A stretch of 64,000 nt of DNA, taken from contig CAWHVG010000002.1 in the NCBI GenBank assembly GCA_963832725.1, forward strand, positions 1,550,001 through 1,614,000. Direction: 5' to 3'. A program made the position numbers and the translations under genes. This DNA is from JAEZBP01 sp963832725 (GTDB lineage: Bacteria; Myxococcota_A; Polyangia; Polyangiales; Sandaracinaceae). Of the stretch, positions 30,364 through 37,812 are shown one piece after another. How positions within the stretch are numbered: the stretch's first letter is position 1; each line of letters begins with the position of its first letter. The notes below the pieces were generated by a model, which had not been told where the DNA came from, searched no databases, and saw only the letters and a program-made list of their open reading frames with translations.

Positions 30364-33324
30364 TCAGCGCCGCTTCTTCGGCATGGCGATGCCGAACGAG
30401 CGGATGCGGTCGCGGAGCGTGGAGGGGCTGACGCCGAGGAGCTCGGCGGCGCCCCCGCGTCCGGCCACCTTGTATTCCGCGCGCTCGAGCGCGGCGACGA
30501 GGTTGGCCCTCTCGTGCGCGCGCAGCTCGGCGTCCGTCCGGATTGTGCTCGGCGATGGCGGCGGCGACTCGGACGCGCCCGATGGCAGCGCGAGGTCGAG
30601 CCGCAGCGGCGGCGTCGGGGAGAGGATCACGGCACGCTCGATGACGTGGGCCAGCTCCCGCACGTTGCCGGGCCAGCGGTAGGCTTCGAGTAGCCGGCCG
30701 TCTTCGTCGCTCAACGTGAGGTCCGGTCGCGAGGTCTCGCGGGCGGCCCGAGCGAGCAGCGCGCGGGCGATCGGCACGATGTCGGCGACCCGCTCGCGCA
30801 GCGGCGGTACCGCCACCGGGAACACGCCGAGCCGGTAGTAGAGGTCGCGCCGGAAGCGCCCCTCCTCCACGTCCTGCTCGAGGTCGCGATTGGTTGCGGC
30901 GATGACCCGCACGTCGACCTTTCTCACGCGGTCGTCGCCGACCCGCTCGATCTCGCCCTCTTGCAGGACCCGCAGCAGCTTCGCCTGGAGCTCGACCGGG
31001 ATCTCGCCCACCTCGTCCAGGAAGAGCGTCCCCCCGTCCGCCTGCTCGAAGCGACCGGTCCGGTCCCGGTGCGCGCCGGTGAATGCGCCTCTCACGTGGC
31101 CGAAGAACTCGCTCTCGAAGAGCTCCGCCGGCACGGCGGCACAGTTCACCTTCACCAGTGGCGCGTCGGCGCGCGGGCTGCGCGCGTGGATGGCGCGGGC
31201 GATCAGCTCCTTGCCCACGCCCGTCTCGCCGCGGACCAAGACGGTCGCCGTCGTCGGCGCCACGGCGTCGAGGGTCTCGAGCACCCGCCCCATCTTCGCG
31301 CTCGCCGCGACCATCGATGTGACGTCGTGGCCGAGGTCGACCTCTTCGCGCAGGTAGTCGCGTTCGATCTCGGCTCGCCGCTTGAGGCGCGCGAGCTCCT
31401 CGAACGCCTTGGCGCGTGCCAGCTCCGCGTCTCGTCGCCCGAGGGCGTGCGAGAGGAGCTCGCGGATCATTGCGCCGCGCCGCTCGAGGGTGTTCCGGAT
31501 CGTCCCCTCTGCGCTGGCGAGGAGCCCGAGCACCGTACGGCGGCTGCTGTCCTTCCGGATCACCATCATCATCGCGAACGCGATGCCTGCGCGCTTCCAG
31601 TCGGCGCGAAGCTTCCCGTCGCGCGGAAGGTCGGAGATGTGGACTCCGCTCAGCGTGCTCGAGAGCATCGCGCCCGAAGCCGCGCCCACCTCGTGGAGCG
31701 GCCGGTCTACGCCGCGCGCGAACGAGGTCGGCGCGCCCGACTCGTGGGTGAGCTCGAAGGTCTTGTGCTCGGCGTCGATGTCGACGGTCATCGCCCGCAC
31801 CAGCCCGAGGTGCTCGCGCAGTCGGTCCAGTGCCCCGTCAATCGCGGTGTCGGTCGCGTCCGCCGGCGCGTCGATCAGCGAGGACGCCACGGTGGCCAAG
31901 AGCTGATCGAGGCGGCGATCTTCCCGCTTCTCGGCCTCGAGCTGCGCGCGCTCCATGGCGTTCGCGAACACTTGGCCGACGAGCTGCACGCGTCCCAGGA
32001 ACGTGGGTGACCAGGGCCGGGCGCTGTGGAGCGAGTCCAGGCCGATGGCGCCGATCAGACGCGAGCCGGCCATCAAGGGGACGATCATCTGCGCGCGCAC
32101 CCCGCCCGCCGCCAGCGATTTCAGCTCGGCGCGGAAGGCGCGCGGGAGCTCGCTGGTGTCGTCGACCACCCACGCTTCCCCCGCCTGCATGCGGTCGGCG
32201 AACCCGGCGAAGGTGCGGATCGGGCCCCGGCGGTGGGCGCGTTTCGACACCCCGGGCGCGCACCACTCGTGTGCGAGCGTGCCCACGCCGTCCTCGTCGA
32301 TGCAGTACAGGTAGGTGCGTTCGACCCCGCGGTCTTCGCCCAGCATGCCGAGCGCGCGCTCGATCGCCCCCGCCAGCGCGTCCTCGGAGGGGGCGAGCAG
32401 CGCGCCGGAGATTTCGGACAGGAGCTGCTCGAACGCCAGCCGGTCGGCGATCTCCCGTTCGCTCTGGCGGCGGTGCATGGCGTTGCCGATGAGCCCGGCC
32501 ATCAGCCGCGCTCGCGCGGCGACGAAGGGCGTCAGCGGGCGCCGGGGGCTCTGCCACGAGACCGTGAGCGTGCCGAAGACCTCCGCGCCGGTCCGGAGCG
32601 GCGCGATCACGTGGGCGCGTCCGGCCGCGCCGATCACATCCCGCTGCGGTCCGGCTGGGATGTCTTCCGGGGAGCGAATCAGCGCGACCTCGCCAGCGCG
32701 GATCCGGTCGTGCAGCCAGGGGAAGCGATGGAACTGGAGCGGCCAGCCGGGCTCCGGGGGAGGGCTCGCGCTCGGGTCGCGCCACTCCAGCGCGCCGTGC
32801 GCTTCGTCGGCCGACGGCTCCGCCTCCACCACCACCACCCGATCGGCCTCCAGCGCGCCGCCGAAGCGAGCGAGAGCGCGCTCGATCTCCGCGTCGAGCT
32901 CGGCGCTCGGGACGTCGACCAGCTCGTTCGACGTCGAGGCGAGGAGCTCCTCGAAGCGCAGAGCATCGGCCAATCGAAGCCCCGTGCCTTCCGTGCAGAC
33001 GACGGCCACGCCGTGCTGTCCGTCGTCGTGCGGCCACGGAAAGAAGCTCGCGTACATCGCCCTGCGTTCCCCGGGCAGCTCGACGCCGCGCACTGCCCGT
33101 CCGCTCGCGCGCACCTGCTCGAGGTGCGGCATGAGCGCCGCGGCGTACTCGGGGATCACGTCGGGGACCGTCCGGCCGAGGTGCTCTTCGACGCTCTTGC
33201 CGTTGATGGCGGCCAGGATGGGGTTCACACGCCGGTAGCGCAGCTCGGAGTCCAGCAGGGCGAACGCCACCGCCGGGGCATCGAAGAGTGCCAAGACCTC
33301 CCGAACGATGTCATCCGAGCGCAC
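30364..33324 (-). CDS. Sigma-54-dependent activator with PAS and three GAF-like sensor domains
   Basis: 986 residues. The N-terminal ~120 residues form a PAS domain (ALLDSELRYRRVNPILAAI). Three GAF-like domains follow (~135-290, 300-460, 475-640), and the stretch to ~665 is coiled-coil-like. The AAA+ core (about 675-900) has GETGVGKE (Walker A, near 698), GAFTGA (sigma-54 contact loop), GGTLFLDEVGEIP (Walker B) and RFRRDLYYRL. A Fis-type HTH ends the protein (GAAELLGVSPSTLRDRI). It would bind upstream sites and open sigma-54 promoters in response to a signal sensed by PAS/GAF; the ligand is unknown. It is divergent from the rsb-like cluster, which has a -24/-12 promoter. Confidence 0.9.
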   Translation of the reverse strand: MRSDDIVREVLALFDAPAVAFALLDSELRYRRVNPILAAINGKSVEEHLGRTVPDVIPEYAAALMPHLEQVRASGRAVRGVELPGERRAMYASFFPWPHDDGQHGVAVVCTEGTGLRLADALRFEELLASTSNELVDVPSAELDAEIERALARFGGALEADRVVVVEAEPSADEAHGALEWRDPSASPPPEPGWPLQFHRFPWLHDRIRAGEVALIRSPEDIPAGPQRDVIGAAGRAHVIAPLRTGAEVFGTLTVSWQSPRRPLTPFVAARARLMAGLIGNAMHRRQSEREIADRLAFEQLLSEISGALLAPSEDALAGAIERALGMLGEDRGVERTYLYCIDEDGVGTLAHEWCAPGVSKRAHRRGPIRTFAGFADRMQAGEAWVVDDTSELPRAFRAELKSLAAGGVRAQMIVPLMAGSRLIGAIGLDSLHSARPWSPTFLGRVQLVGQVFANAMERAQLEAEKREDRRLDQLLATVASSLIDAPADATDTAIDGALDRLREHLGLVRAMTVDIDAEHKTFELTHESGAPTSFARGVDRPLHEVGAASGAMLSSTLSGVHISDLPRDGKLRADWKRAGIAFAMMMVIRKDSSRRTVLGLLASAEGTIRNTLERRGAMIRELLSHALGRRDAELARAKAFEELARLKRRAEIERDYLREEVDLGHDVTSMVAASAKMGRVLETLDAVAPTTATVLVRGETGVGKELIARAIHARSPRADAPLVKVNCAAVPAELFESEFFGHVRGAFTGAHRDRTGRFEQADGGTLFLDEVGEIPVELQAKLLRVLQEGEIERVGDDRVRKVDVRVIAATNRDLEQDVEEGRFRRDLYYRLGVFPVAVPPLRERVADIVPIARALLARAARETSRPDLTLSDEDGRLLEAYRWPGNVRELAHVIERAVILSPTPPLRLDLALPSGASESPPPSPSTIRTDAELRAHERANLVAALERAEYKVAGRGGAAELLGVSPSTLRDRIRSFGIAMPKKRR

Positions 33325-33461
33325 CAGCCGGCCTACCCCTTGCAGACTCCCCTCCTACGAGAATGCCGTCGAGAGGATACCAGGGCTGACCCGCCGCGTC
33401 GCGGTCCGTGTGGCTGGAAAATTTCAGGAACGGTATCCCGCGCGCAGAAACGAAATATCGC

Positions 33462-33500
33462 GTCCCGAGGCTGCACGGGACCCATCCCGCACGTGGCGGG
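33462..33500 (+). promoter_or_regulatory. Two inverted repeats upstream of the -24/-12 element, candidate activator sites
   Basis: GTCCCG (33462-33467) with CGGGAC (33476-33481), and CCCGC (33486-33490) with GCGGG (33496-33500). Both sit within 45 bases upstream of the -24 element. Enhancer sites for sigma-54 activators usually lie 80-200 bases upstream, so these are close and could instead be silencer or integration sites. Weak, position-based inference. Confidence 0.35.
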
Positions 33501-33504
33501 GGCT

Positions 33505-33519
33505 TGGCACGCGCGCTGC
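33505..33519 (+). promoter_or_regulatory. Sigma-54 (-24/-12) promoter of the rsb-like cluster
   Basis: TGGCACG-CGCG-CTGC at 33505-33519 matches the sigma-54 consensus TGGCACG-N4-TTGC at all positions but one (C for the first T of the -12 block), with exact spacing. A sigma-54 activator gene is divergent just 180 bases away. The predicted transcription start is near 33531, only two bases before the ATG of the first gene. The same bases also form a palindrome, CTTGGCA-N7-TGCCAAG. Confidence 0.7.
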
Positions 33520-33532
33520 CAAGTCGGCGGGC

Positions 33533-33943
33533 ATGACCGACCGCACTGCTCTGGAGCGCAGCCCGACGCGACCGGCTCGTCCACCTGCCAGCGCGTGCTT
33601 GGCCTCCGCCATCGACCGGGCGATCGATCGGGTTGCCGCGGACTCCGGGGGCGGCCACGTGGCCAGTCGCCACGTGCCGGGCGCGCGGGTGCGCTTGCCG
33701 GCAGTTCTCCTCGAAGGCGCGATCGAAGCGCTGATCCGCGATCTGACGACGCGTACGGCCCAGGTGCGCGTGAGGACCCAGACCGGCCCCTTCTACGTCC
33801 GCCTGCTCTTCGAGCCGGCGGCGCGTCGGCCCTCCGTCGACCCGCTCGTCGTCGCCGGACTGCGTCAGCACGGAGCCCGCCTGGAGCACGACGCCGGCGC
33901 GTCCGTGCTCGGGCTGATCTTGCCCCGGGAGGAGGAGCGGTGA
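33533..33943 (+). CDS. Unknown first gene of the rsb-like cluster
   Basis: 136 residues from ATG 33533. The N-terminal third is Pro/Ala/Arg-rich. The rest (VLLEGAIEALIRDLTTRTA; GPFYVRLLFEPAARRPSVD; LEHDAGASVLGLILPREEE) looks like a small alpha/beta domain, perhaps a degenerate HATPase-like or dimerisation domain; I cannot name it. Its TGA overlaps the next gene's GTG (GTGA), so it is probably translated with the RsbT-like kinase. If the promoter prediction is right, the message is nearly leaderless, or translation starts at an in-frame GTG near 33659. Confidence 0.55.
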   Translation: MTDRTALERSPTRPARPPASACLASAIDRAIDRVAADSGGGHVASRHVPGARVRLPAVLLEGAIEALIRDLTTRTAQVRVRTQTGPFYVRLLFEPAARRPSVDPLVVAGLRQHGARLEHDAGASVLGLILPREEER

Positions 33944-34563
33944 GCGACGTCGAGGCCCGCATCTCCGAGGTGCTCGCGCGCGCGATGCCCCGCATTCTGG
34001 CGGATTCGGTCCGCCGGCGGGCCCTCGGTGCGCTCAGCATCGCCGAGGGGACCGCCGGTGTGGAGCAGCTGCCGGCGTTGCGTCGCCAGCTCGAGTCCGG
34101 CATCCGCCTCTTCGTCTCGGGCGCGGCGCAGGCGGTCGTGCTGCGGGAGCTCGACGGACTCTGCCGCGAGCTGGCGCCCTCCGCCGAAGCCGAGAGTGTA
34201 CCGATCCGGGTCGAAGCGGACATCTCGTTCGCGCGCGGCCGCGCTCGGGAGCTCGCGCGACTGGTCGGCGCCGGCGAGTTCGCGGCACAGCGCGCTGCCA
34301 CCGCCGCCAGCGAGCTGGCGCGCAACATCGTCGCGTACGCCGGTGAAGGACGCATGGAGCTGACCCCCGCCGCCGGTGCGCTGACGATCGTCGCCGAGGA
34401 CCGCGGGCCCGGCATCGCCGACATCGAGGCCATCCTCGAGGGCCGCTACCGGAGCCGTACGGGCCTCGGGATGGGGCTGCGCGGCGTGCGCCGGCTCGCG
34501 CGGCGTTTCGAGCTGGAGAGCAGCCCGAAGGGCACCCGCGTCGTGGCAGAGATCGCCGTTTGA
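33940..34563 (+). CDS. RsbT-like serine/threonine kinase / anti-sigma-type HATPase with N-terminal extension
   Basis: 207 residues. The C-terminal ~130 residues are a GHKL ATPase of the RsbT/RsbW type: SELARNIVAYAG (N box, near 126), DRGPGIAD (G1, near 154) and GLGMGLRGVRRL (G2, near 175). RsbT normally has ~133 residues; here an additional helical N-terminal ~85 residues (EVLARAMPRILADSVRRRAL) is present, function unknown. By analogy it phosphorylates STAS partners (RsbS/RsbR) and is released to signal downstream. GTG start overlaps the previous stop; 8 bases separate it from rsbS. Related GHKL proteins can instead bind sigma factors, which cannot be excluded. Confidence 0.8.
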   Translation: MSDVEARISEVLARAMPRILADSVRRRALGALSIAEGTAGVEQLPALRRQLESGIRLFVSGAAQAVVLRELDGLCRELAPSAEAESVPIRVEADISFARGRARELARLVGAGEFAAQRAATAASELARNIVAYAGEGRMELTPAAGALTIVAEDRGPGIADIEAILEGRYRSRTGLGMGLRGVRRLARRFELESSPKGTRVVAEIAV

Positions 34564-34571
34564 GGAAAGCC

Positions 34572-34979
34572 ATGCATACACAAGACGAGATCCCGATCCT
34601 CAACCTCTGGGGCCGCCTCGTGGTGCCGCTCCAAGGCGATATCACCGACACGCAGATGGAGCAGCTCGAAGAGCGTGTGCTGCACCGCATTCGCGCCACC
34701 ACGCCGCGGGGCGTCGTGCTCGATGCGACGGGCATCTGGATGATGGACAGCCACTTGTGCGCGGTGCTCGGGCGCATGGCCAGCGCGGCGCGCCTGATGG
34801 GCACGCGCCCCGTCCTGTCGGGGCTCGGCCCCACCGTCGTGATGACGCTGCAGACGATGGGCATCGAGCTGACCTCGGTGGAGACGACGGTCAGCCTCGA
34901 GGCGGCCCTCGAGCTCCTCGGTGTCTGGCCGGACGAAGACGACGACGAAGACGACGACTTCGAGGAGGAGCAGGGATGA
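34572..34979 (+). CDS. RsbS-like STAS protein with acidic tail
   Basis: 135 residues. A single STAS domain: ILNLWGRLVVPLQGDITD, VVLDATGIWMMDSHLCAVL and VLSGLGPTVVMTLQTMGIE. The MDSH segment holds the Ser at the position phosphorylated in RsbS homologues. The last ~20 residues are almost all Asp/Glu (DEDDDEDDDFEEE), not typical of RsbS and possibly an interaction or solubility tail. ATG 34572 is chosen over a TTG at 34560 because GAGGAAAG lies upstream. Its stop overlaps the next ATG (ATGA). Expected role: scaffold or antagonist of the RsbT-like kinase. Confidence 0.82.
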   Translation: MHTQDEIPILNLWGRLVVPLQGDITDTQMEQLEERVLHRIRATTPRGVVLDATGIWMMDSHLCAVLGRMASAARLMGTRPVLSGLGPTVVMTLQTMGIELTSVETTVSLEAALELLGVWPDEDDDEDDDFEEEQG

Positions 34980-35899
34980 GCAACGAGACCGATGACGGAA
35001 CCGCCGCGCTCGAGGCGGCGCTCGAAGAGGCCCGGGCCCGGCTCGCGTCGAGCCGGGAGCTGAAGCGCGCTCTCTTCGACGAGAGTCCGGAAGGGATCTG
35101 CATCCTCGCCCGCGACGGTCAGCTCGAGCTCAATCACGTGGCCGAGGTGGTCCTCGGCGCCGTCGAAGAGCAAGACGACGAGTGGCAAGAGACGTGGGGC
35201 TTCTTCGAGCTCGATGGCCGGCGGCTTGACGTGCAGGAGCTGCCCGGCTTCATTGCCATGAGCGGCAAGGCGATCACGGGGCACACCGTGCGCTGCCGCG
35301 CCCCGGAGCTGCCCGATGAGGTGATCCTCTGCATCGACGCGCGGCCGCTGCCCGACGGCCGCTCCATCTCCGTCTTTCGCGACGTGACCGAGCGGACGCG
35401 GATGGAGGTCGAGCTCCACGAGCGAGGCCGCCGGTTGGCCGAGGGCGAGGAAGAGAATCGGCAGCTCGTCGAGCGCCTCCGACTCGCGATCGACGAGGTG
35501 GCGACGCCGGTGCTGAGGGTGGCGAAGGACGTGCTGGTCATGCCGATCATCGGCATCCTCGACGCGGCCCGCAGCGAGCGGGCGGCGGAGCGCTTGCTGC
35601 AAGAGGTCTCCGTCAGCGGCGCGCGCTGGGTGATCATCGACGTGACCGGCGTCGAGCTGATCGATACCACGACGGCGGATCTGTTCGCGAAGCTCACCAA
35701 GGCGGTCGAGCTGCTCGGCTGCCGGACCAGCATCAGCGGCGTGCGACCGAGCGTTGCACGCACGATGGTCGACATCGGCTTCTCGTGGGAGGGCCTCGAG
35801 AGCCATCGCAACTTGCGGCACGCCCTGGAGGCGGCGCTCGCCGAGGCGAGACGGGAGAGGCGGCGCGGGCGCGCGTCCCGACGGGAGGTGAAGGCATGA
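34976..35899 (+). CDS. RsbR-like PAS-STAS protein 1
   Basis: 307 residues. An N-terminal helix precedes a PAS-like sensor domain (ALFDESPEGICILARDGQLEL; SISVFRDVTERTRME), then a helical linker (EEENRQLVERLRLAIDE), then a STAS domain (VLVMPIIGILDAARSERA; IIDVTGVELIDTTTADLF; TSISGVRPSVARTMVDIG). The DTTTAD segment carries the Thr/Ser expected as an RsbT target. In RsbR paralogues the N-terminal domain senses the signal and STAS forms the stressosome core; the sensor type varies and here is PAS-like. Start and stop are each in ATGA overlap with neighbours. Confidence 0.83.
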   Translation: MSNETDDGTAALEAALEEARARLASSRELKRALFDESPEGICILARDGQLELNHVAEVVLGAVEEQDDEWQETWGFFELDGRRLDVQELPGFIAMSGKAITGHTVRCRAPELPDEVILCIDARPLPDGRSISVFRDVTERTRMEVELHERGRRLAEGEEENRQLVERLRLAIDEVATPVLRVAKDVLVMPIIGILDAARSERAAERLLQEVSVSGARWVIIDVTGVELIDTTTADLFAKLTKAVELLGCRTSISGVRPSVARTMVDIGFSWEGLESHRNLRHALEAALAEARRERRRGRASRREVKA

Positions 35900-36813
35900 G
35901 CACGGACGAGAGGAAGGAGCGCCTGCAGAAGGAGCTCGAAGAGGTACAGGCGGAGGACGCCGCGCTTCGCGCATGGCTCGACCTCGTCGTCCCGAGCCAT
36001 CCGCTAGGCGTGGCCATCGCCGCGCCGGACGGCGCGCTGGACGTCAACGACGTGGGAGGCGCGATCCTCGGTGCGCTCGCCGACAACGAAGGCGCCGAGG
36101 CCTGGGTCGAGCAATACGGCCTCTTCATGGAGGACCAGAAGACGCCGTACCCGCCCGTGGAGCTGCCGCTCGCCCGCGCGCTGATGGGGCGCGAGATCGT
36201 GAAGGACGCGCCGATCTGGATGCGTTCGCCGGTGCGACCGGAGGGCGCGTGGCTGAGCGTCTCGGCGCGACCGCTTCCGGACGGTCGGGCGATGGCCATC
36301 TTCCGGGACCTGACCGAGGAGCGCGTGCTCGGCGAGCAGCTGGCCACCCGCAACGGCGAGCTCGAGGCTCGCGACGCGGAGAACCGCGAGCTGGTGCAAC
36401 GCCTGCGCGTCGCGCTCGAGGAGCTGTCCACGCCCGCGCTCGAGGTGTGGAGCGGCGTGCTCGCGGTGCCCGTCGTGGGCGTGCTGGACACCCAGCGGAG
36501 CCACCAGATGGCCGAGCGAGTGCTGGAGGAGGTCGCGCGCGGTGAGACCCGTTACGTCATCATGGATCTGACCGGTGTGGAGTGCGTCGACACCTCCACC
36601 GCGGACCGGCTGATCAAGCTGGCCAGCGGCGTGCGCCTGCTGGGCGCGGAGTGCGTGGTGTCGGGCATCCAACCCGCGGTCGCCCAGACGCTGGTCACGA
36701 TCGGCGTGGACCTTCACGGGCTGGTCGCGCGCCACGACCTCGAGCACGCGCTCGCCTACTGCGTCGGGAAAGAAGGATCGAAGTCGGCCACGACCACGCT
36801 GGCGTCGTCGTGA
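35896..36813 (+). CDS. RsbR-like PAS-STAS protein 2
   Basis: 305 residues, paralogous to the preceding gene. It has a PAS-like N-terminal domain (PLGVAIAAPDGALDVNDVG; AMAIFRDLTEERVLGE), linker helix (ENRELVQRLRVALEELST) and STAS domain (VLAVPVVGVLDTQRSHQM; IMDLTGVECVDTSTADRL; CVVSGIQPAVAQTLVTIG). The DTSTAD segment matches the phosphorylation site region. The sensor half is less like paralogue 1 than the STAS half is, consistent with two different inputs feeding one switch. Its 3' end overlaps the convergent phosphatase gene by 58 bases. Confidence 0.83.
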   Translation: MSTDERKERLQKELEEVQAEDAALRAWLDLVVPSHPLGVAIAAPDGALDVNDVGGAILGALADNEGAEAWVEQYGLFMEDQKTPYPPVELPLARALMGREIVKDAPIWMRSPVRPEGAWLSVSARPLPDGRAMAIFRDLTEERVLGEQLATRNGELEARDAENRELVQRLRVALEELSTPALEVWSGVLAVPVVGVLDTQRSHQMAERVLEEVARGETRYVIMDLTGVECVDTSTADRLIKLASGVRLLGAECVVSGIQPAVAQTLVTIGVDLHGLVARHDLEHALAYCVGKEGSKSATTTLASS

Positions 36814-37340
36814 TCGGCGGCGTGATCTCTCATGAGCCGATCCACGAAGAGCTCGGGTGAGAGCGCGCGGGCCGCTTCCATGTCGAAGCGGCTCGACACA
36901 CCGTCCGAGTGCATCACCAGCCGGAAGGGCGCGGTCACGATGGCGCGCGCGATCCGGAGCCGTCGGGTCGCGCCGCCCAGGATGCCCGGCGTGCCGACGA
37001 AGGGGAGCTTCAGCGTTCCGTCGATCCGGATCGCGACGTTGCCGACACCGGCCGCGAAGAGCTCGCCGTCCCGGCGCTCGAACACGCTGAGCGCGACCCC
37101 GCGTGTTCCCCGGAGGCGCTTTCCGGCCAGCGCGAAGAGGGCGTCCAGCGCGAGCTCCGGCCCGGTCTCCATCAAGACGTCCGTGGCGACCGCCGCGGCG
37201 CGCGCGGCTTCGGGCCCGTGACCGAGCCCATCGACCACGGCGATGCGCTCTCCGACCGGGAGGCGACGGACGACGACGGCGTCGCCGTTCGATTCCTCGC
37301 CCGGTTTGGCGCGGGTTCGGTGATGGACGAGGACGCGCAC
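36756..37340 (-). CDS. RsbX-like PP2C-type phosphatase
   Basis: 194 residues, the size of RsbX (~200). Motifs of the SpoIIE/RsbX phosphatase family: SNGDAVVVRR, VVDGLGHGPEAARAA (metal-binding Asp and Gly), LVMHSDGVSSRFD and DDASVVVADF. It would dephosphorylate the STAS proteins encoded beside it and reset the switch. GTG 37340 is the first usable start; no ATG precedes the conserved part. It is convergent with and overlaps rsbR-like gene 2, and divergent from the second HATPase gene, so its expression is separate from the main cluster. Confidence 0.8.
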   Translation of the reverse strand: MRVLVHHRTRAKPGEESNGDAVVVRRLPVGERIAVVDGLGHGPEAARAAAVATDVLMETGPELALDALFALAGKRLRGTRGVALSVFERRDGELFAAGVGNVAIRIDGTLKLPFVGTPGILGGATRRLRIARAIVTAPFRLVMHSDGVSSRFDMEAARALSPELFVDRLMRDHAADHDDASVVVADFDPSFPTQ

Positions 37341-37440
37341 GGTCGCCGAGTCTACGCGAATCCTGGAGCGTCTCACGAGCCTCCCGCGCCTTCCGTGCCA
37401 GGAGGACGGCGACCGGTTCCTCGCCGCCAAGCACGCGACG

Positions 37441-37812
37441 GTGCGCGCGCACGAGGCGGGGTTGCCGATGAAGGCGTCGGTGGAGGTCGGGTTGCTGGCG
37501 TCGGAGCTGGCGTCGAACGCGGCCCGCCACGGCGGTGGCGGCACGCTCTGGGTGGTGCCCGACGGGGAGGGCGTTGCGGTGGTCTGTCGCGACCGCGGCC
37601 CCGGGATCGCCGACGTCGAGGTGGCGATGGCCGATGGCTGGTCCTCGGGGCGTGCGCGCTCGGCCGACGATCCCCCGCGGGGCGGGCTCGGGACGGGGCT
37701 CGGCGCCGTCCGCCGGCTGGCCGAGTGGGTGTCGTTCCACGCGCCCGCCGAGGGCGGGCTGGTCGTGGTCGCGTTCCGGGGCTTCAGCCGATCCCGTGCT
37801 GCCACTTCTTGA
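37441..37812 (+). CDS. Second RsbT/RsbW-type HATPase
   Basis: 123 residues from GTG 37441. GHKL motifs are present: LLASELASNAARHGGGG (N box), VCRDRGPGIADVE (G1) and GGLGTGLGAVRRLAEW (G2). The same frame stays open ~110 bases upstream (including LERLTSLPRLPCQEDGDRF) and reads like the missing first helix and strand of the family, but no ATG or GTG is there. The true start may be non-standard or hidden by a sequence error. It overlaps the end of the convergent transporter gene by 29 bases. Likely a second kinase or anti-sigma protein of the switch. Confidence 0.72.
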   Translation: MRAHEAGLPMKASVEVGLLASELASNAARHGGGGTLWVVPDGEGVAVVCRDRGPGIADVEVAMADGWSSGRARSADDPPRGGLGTGLGAVRRLAEWVSFHAPAEGGLVVVAFRGFSRSRAATS

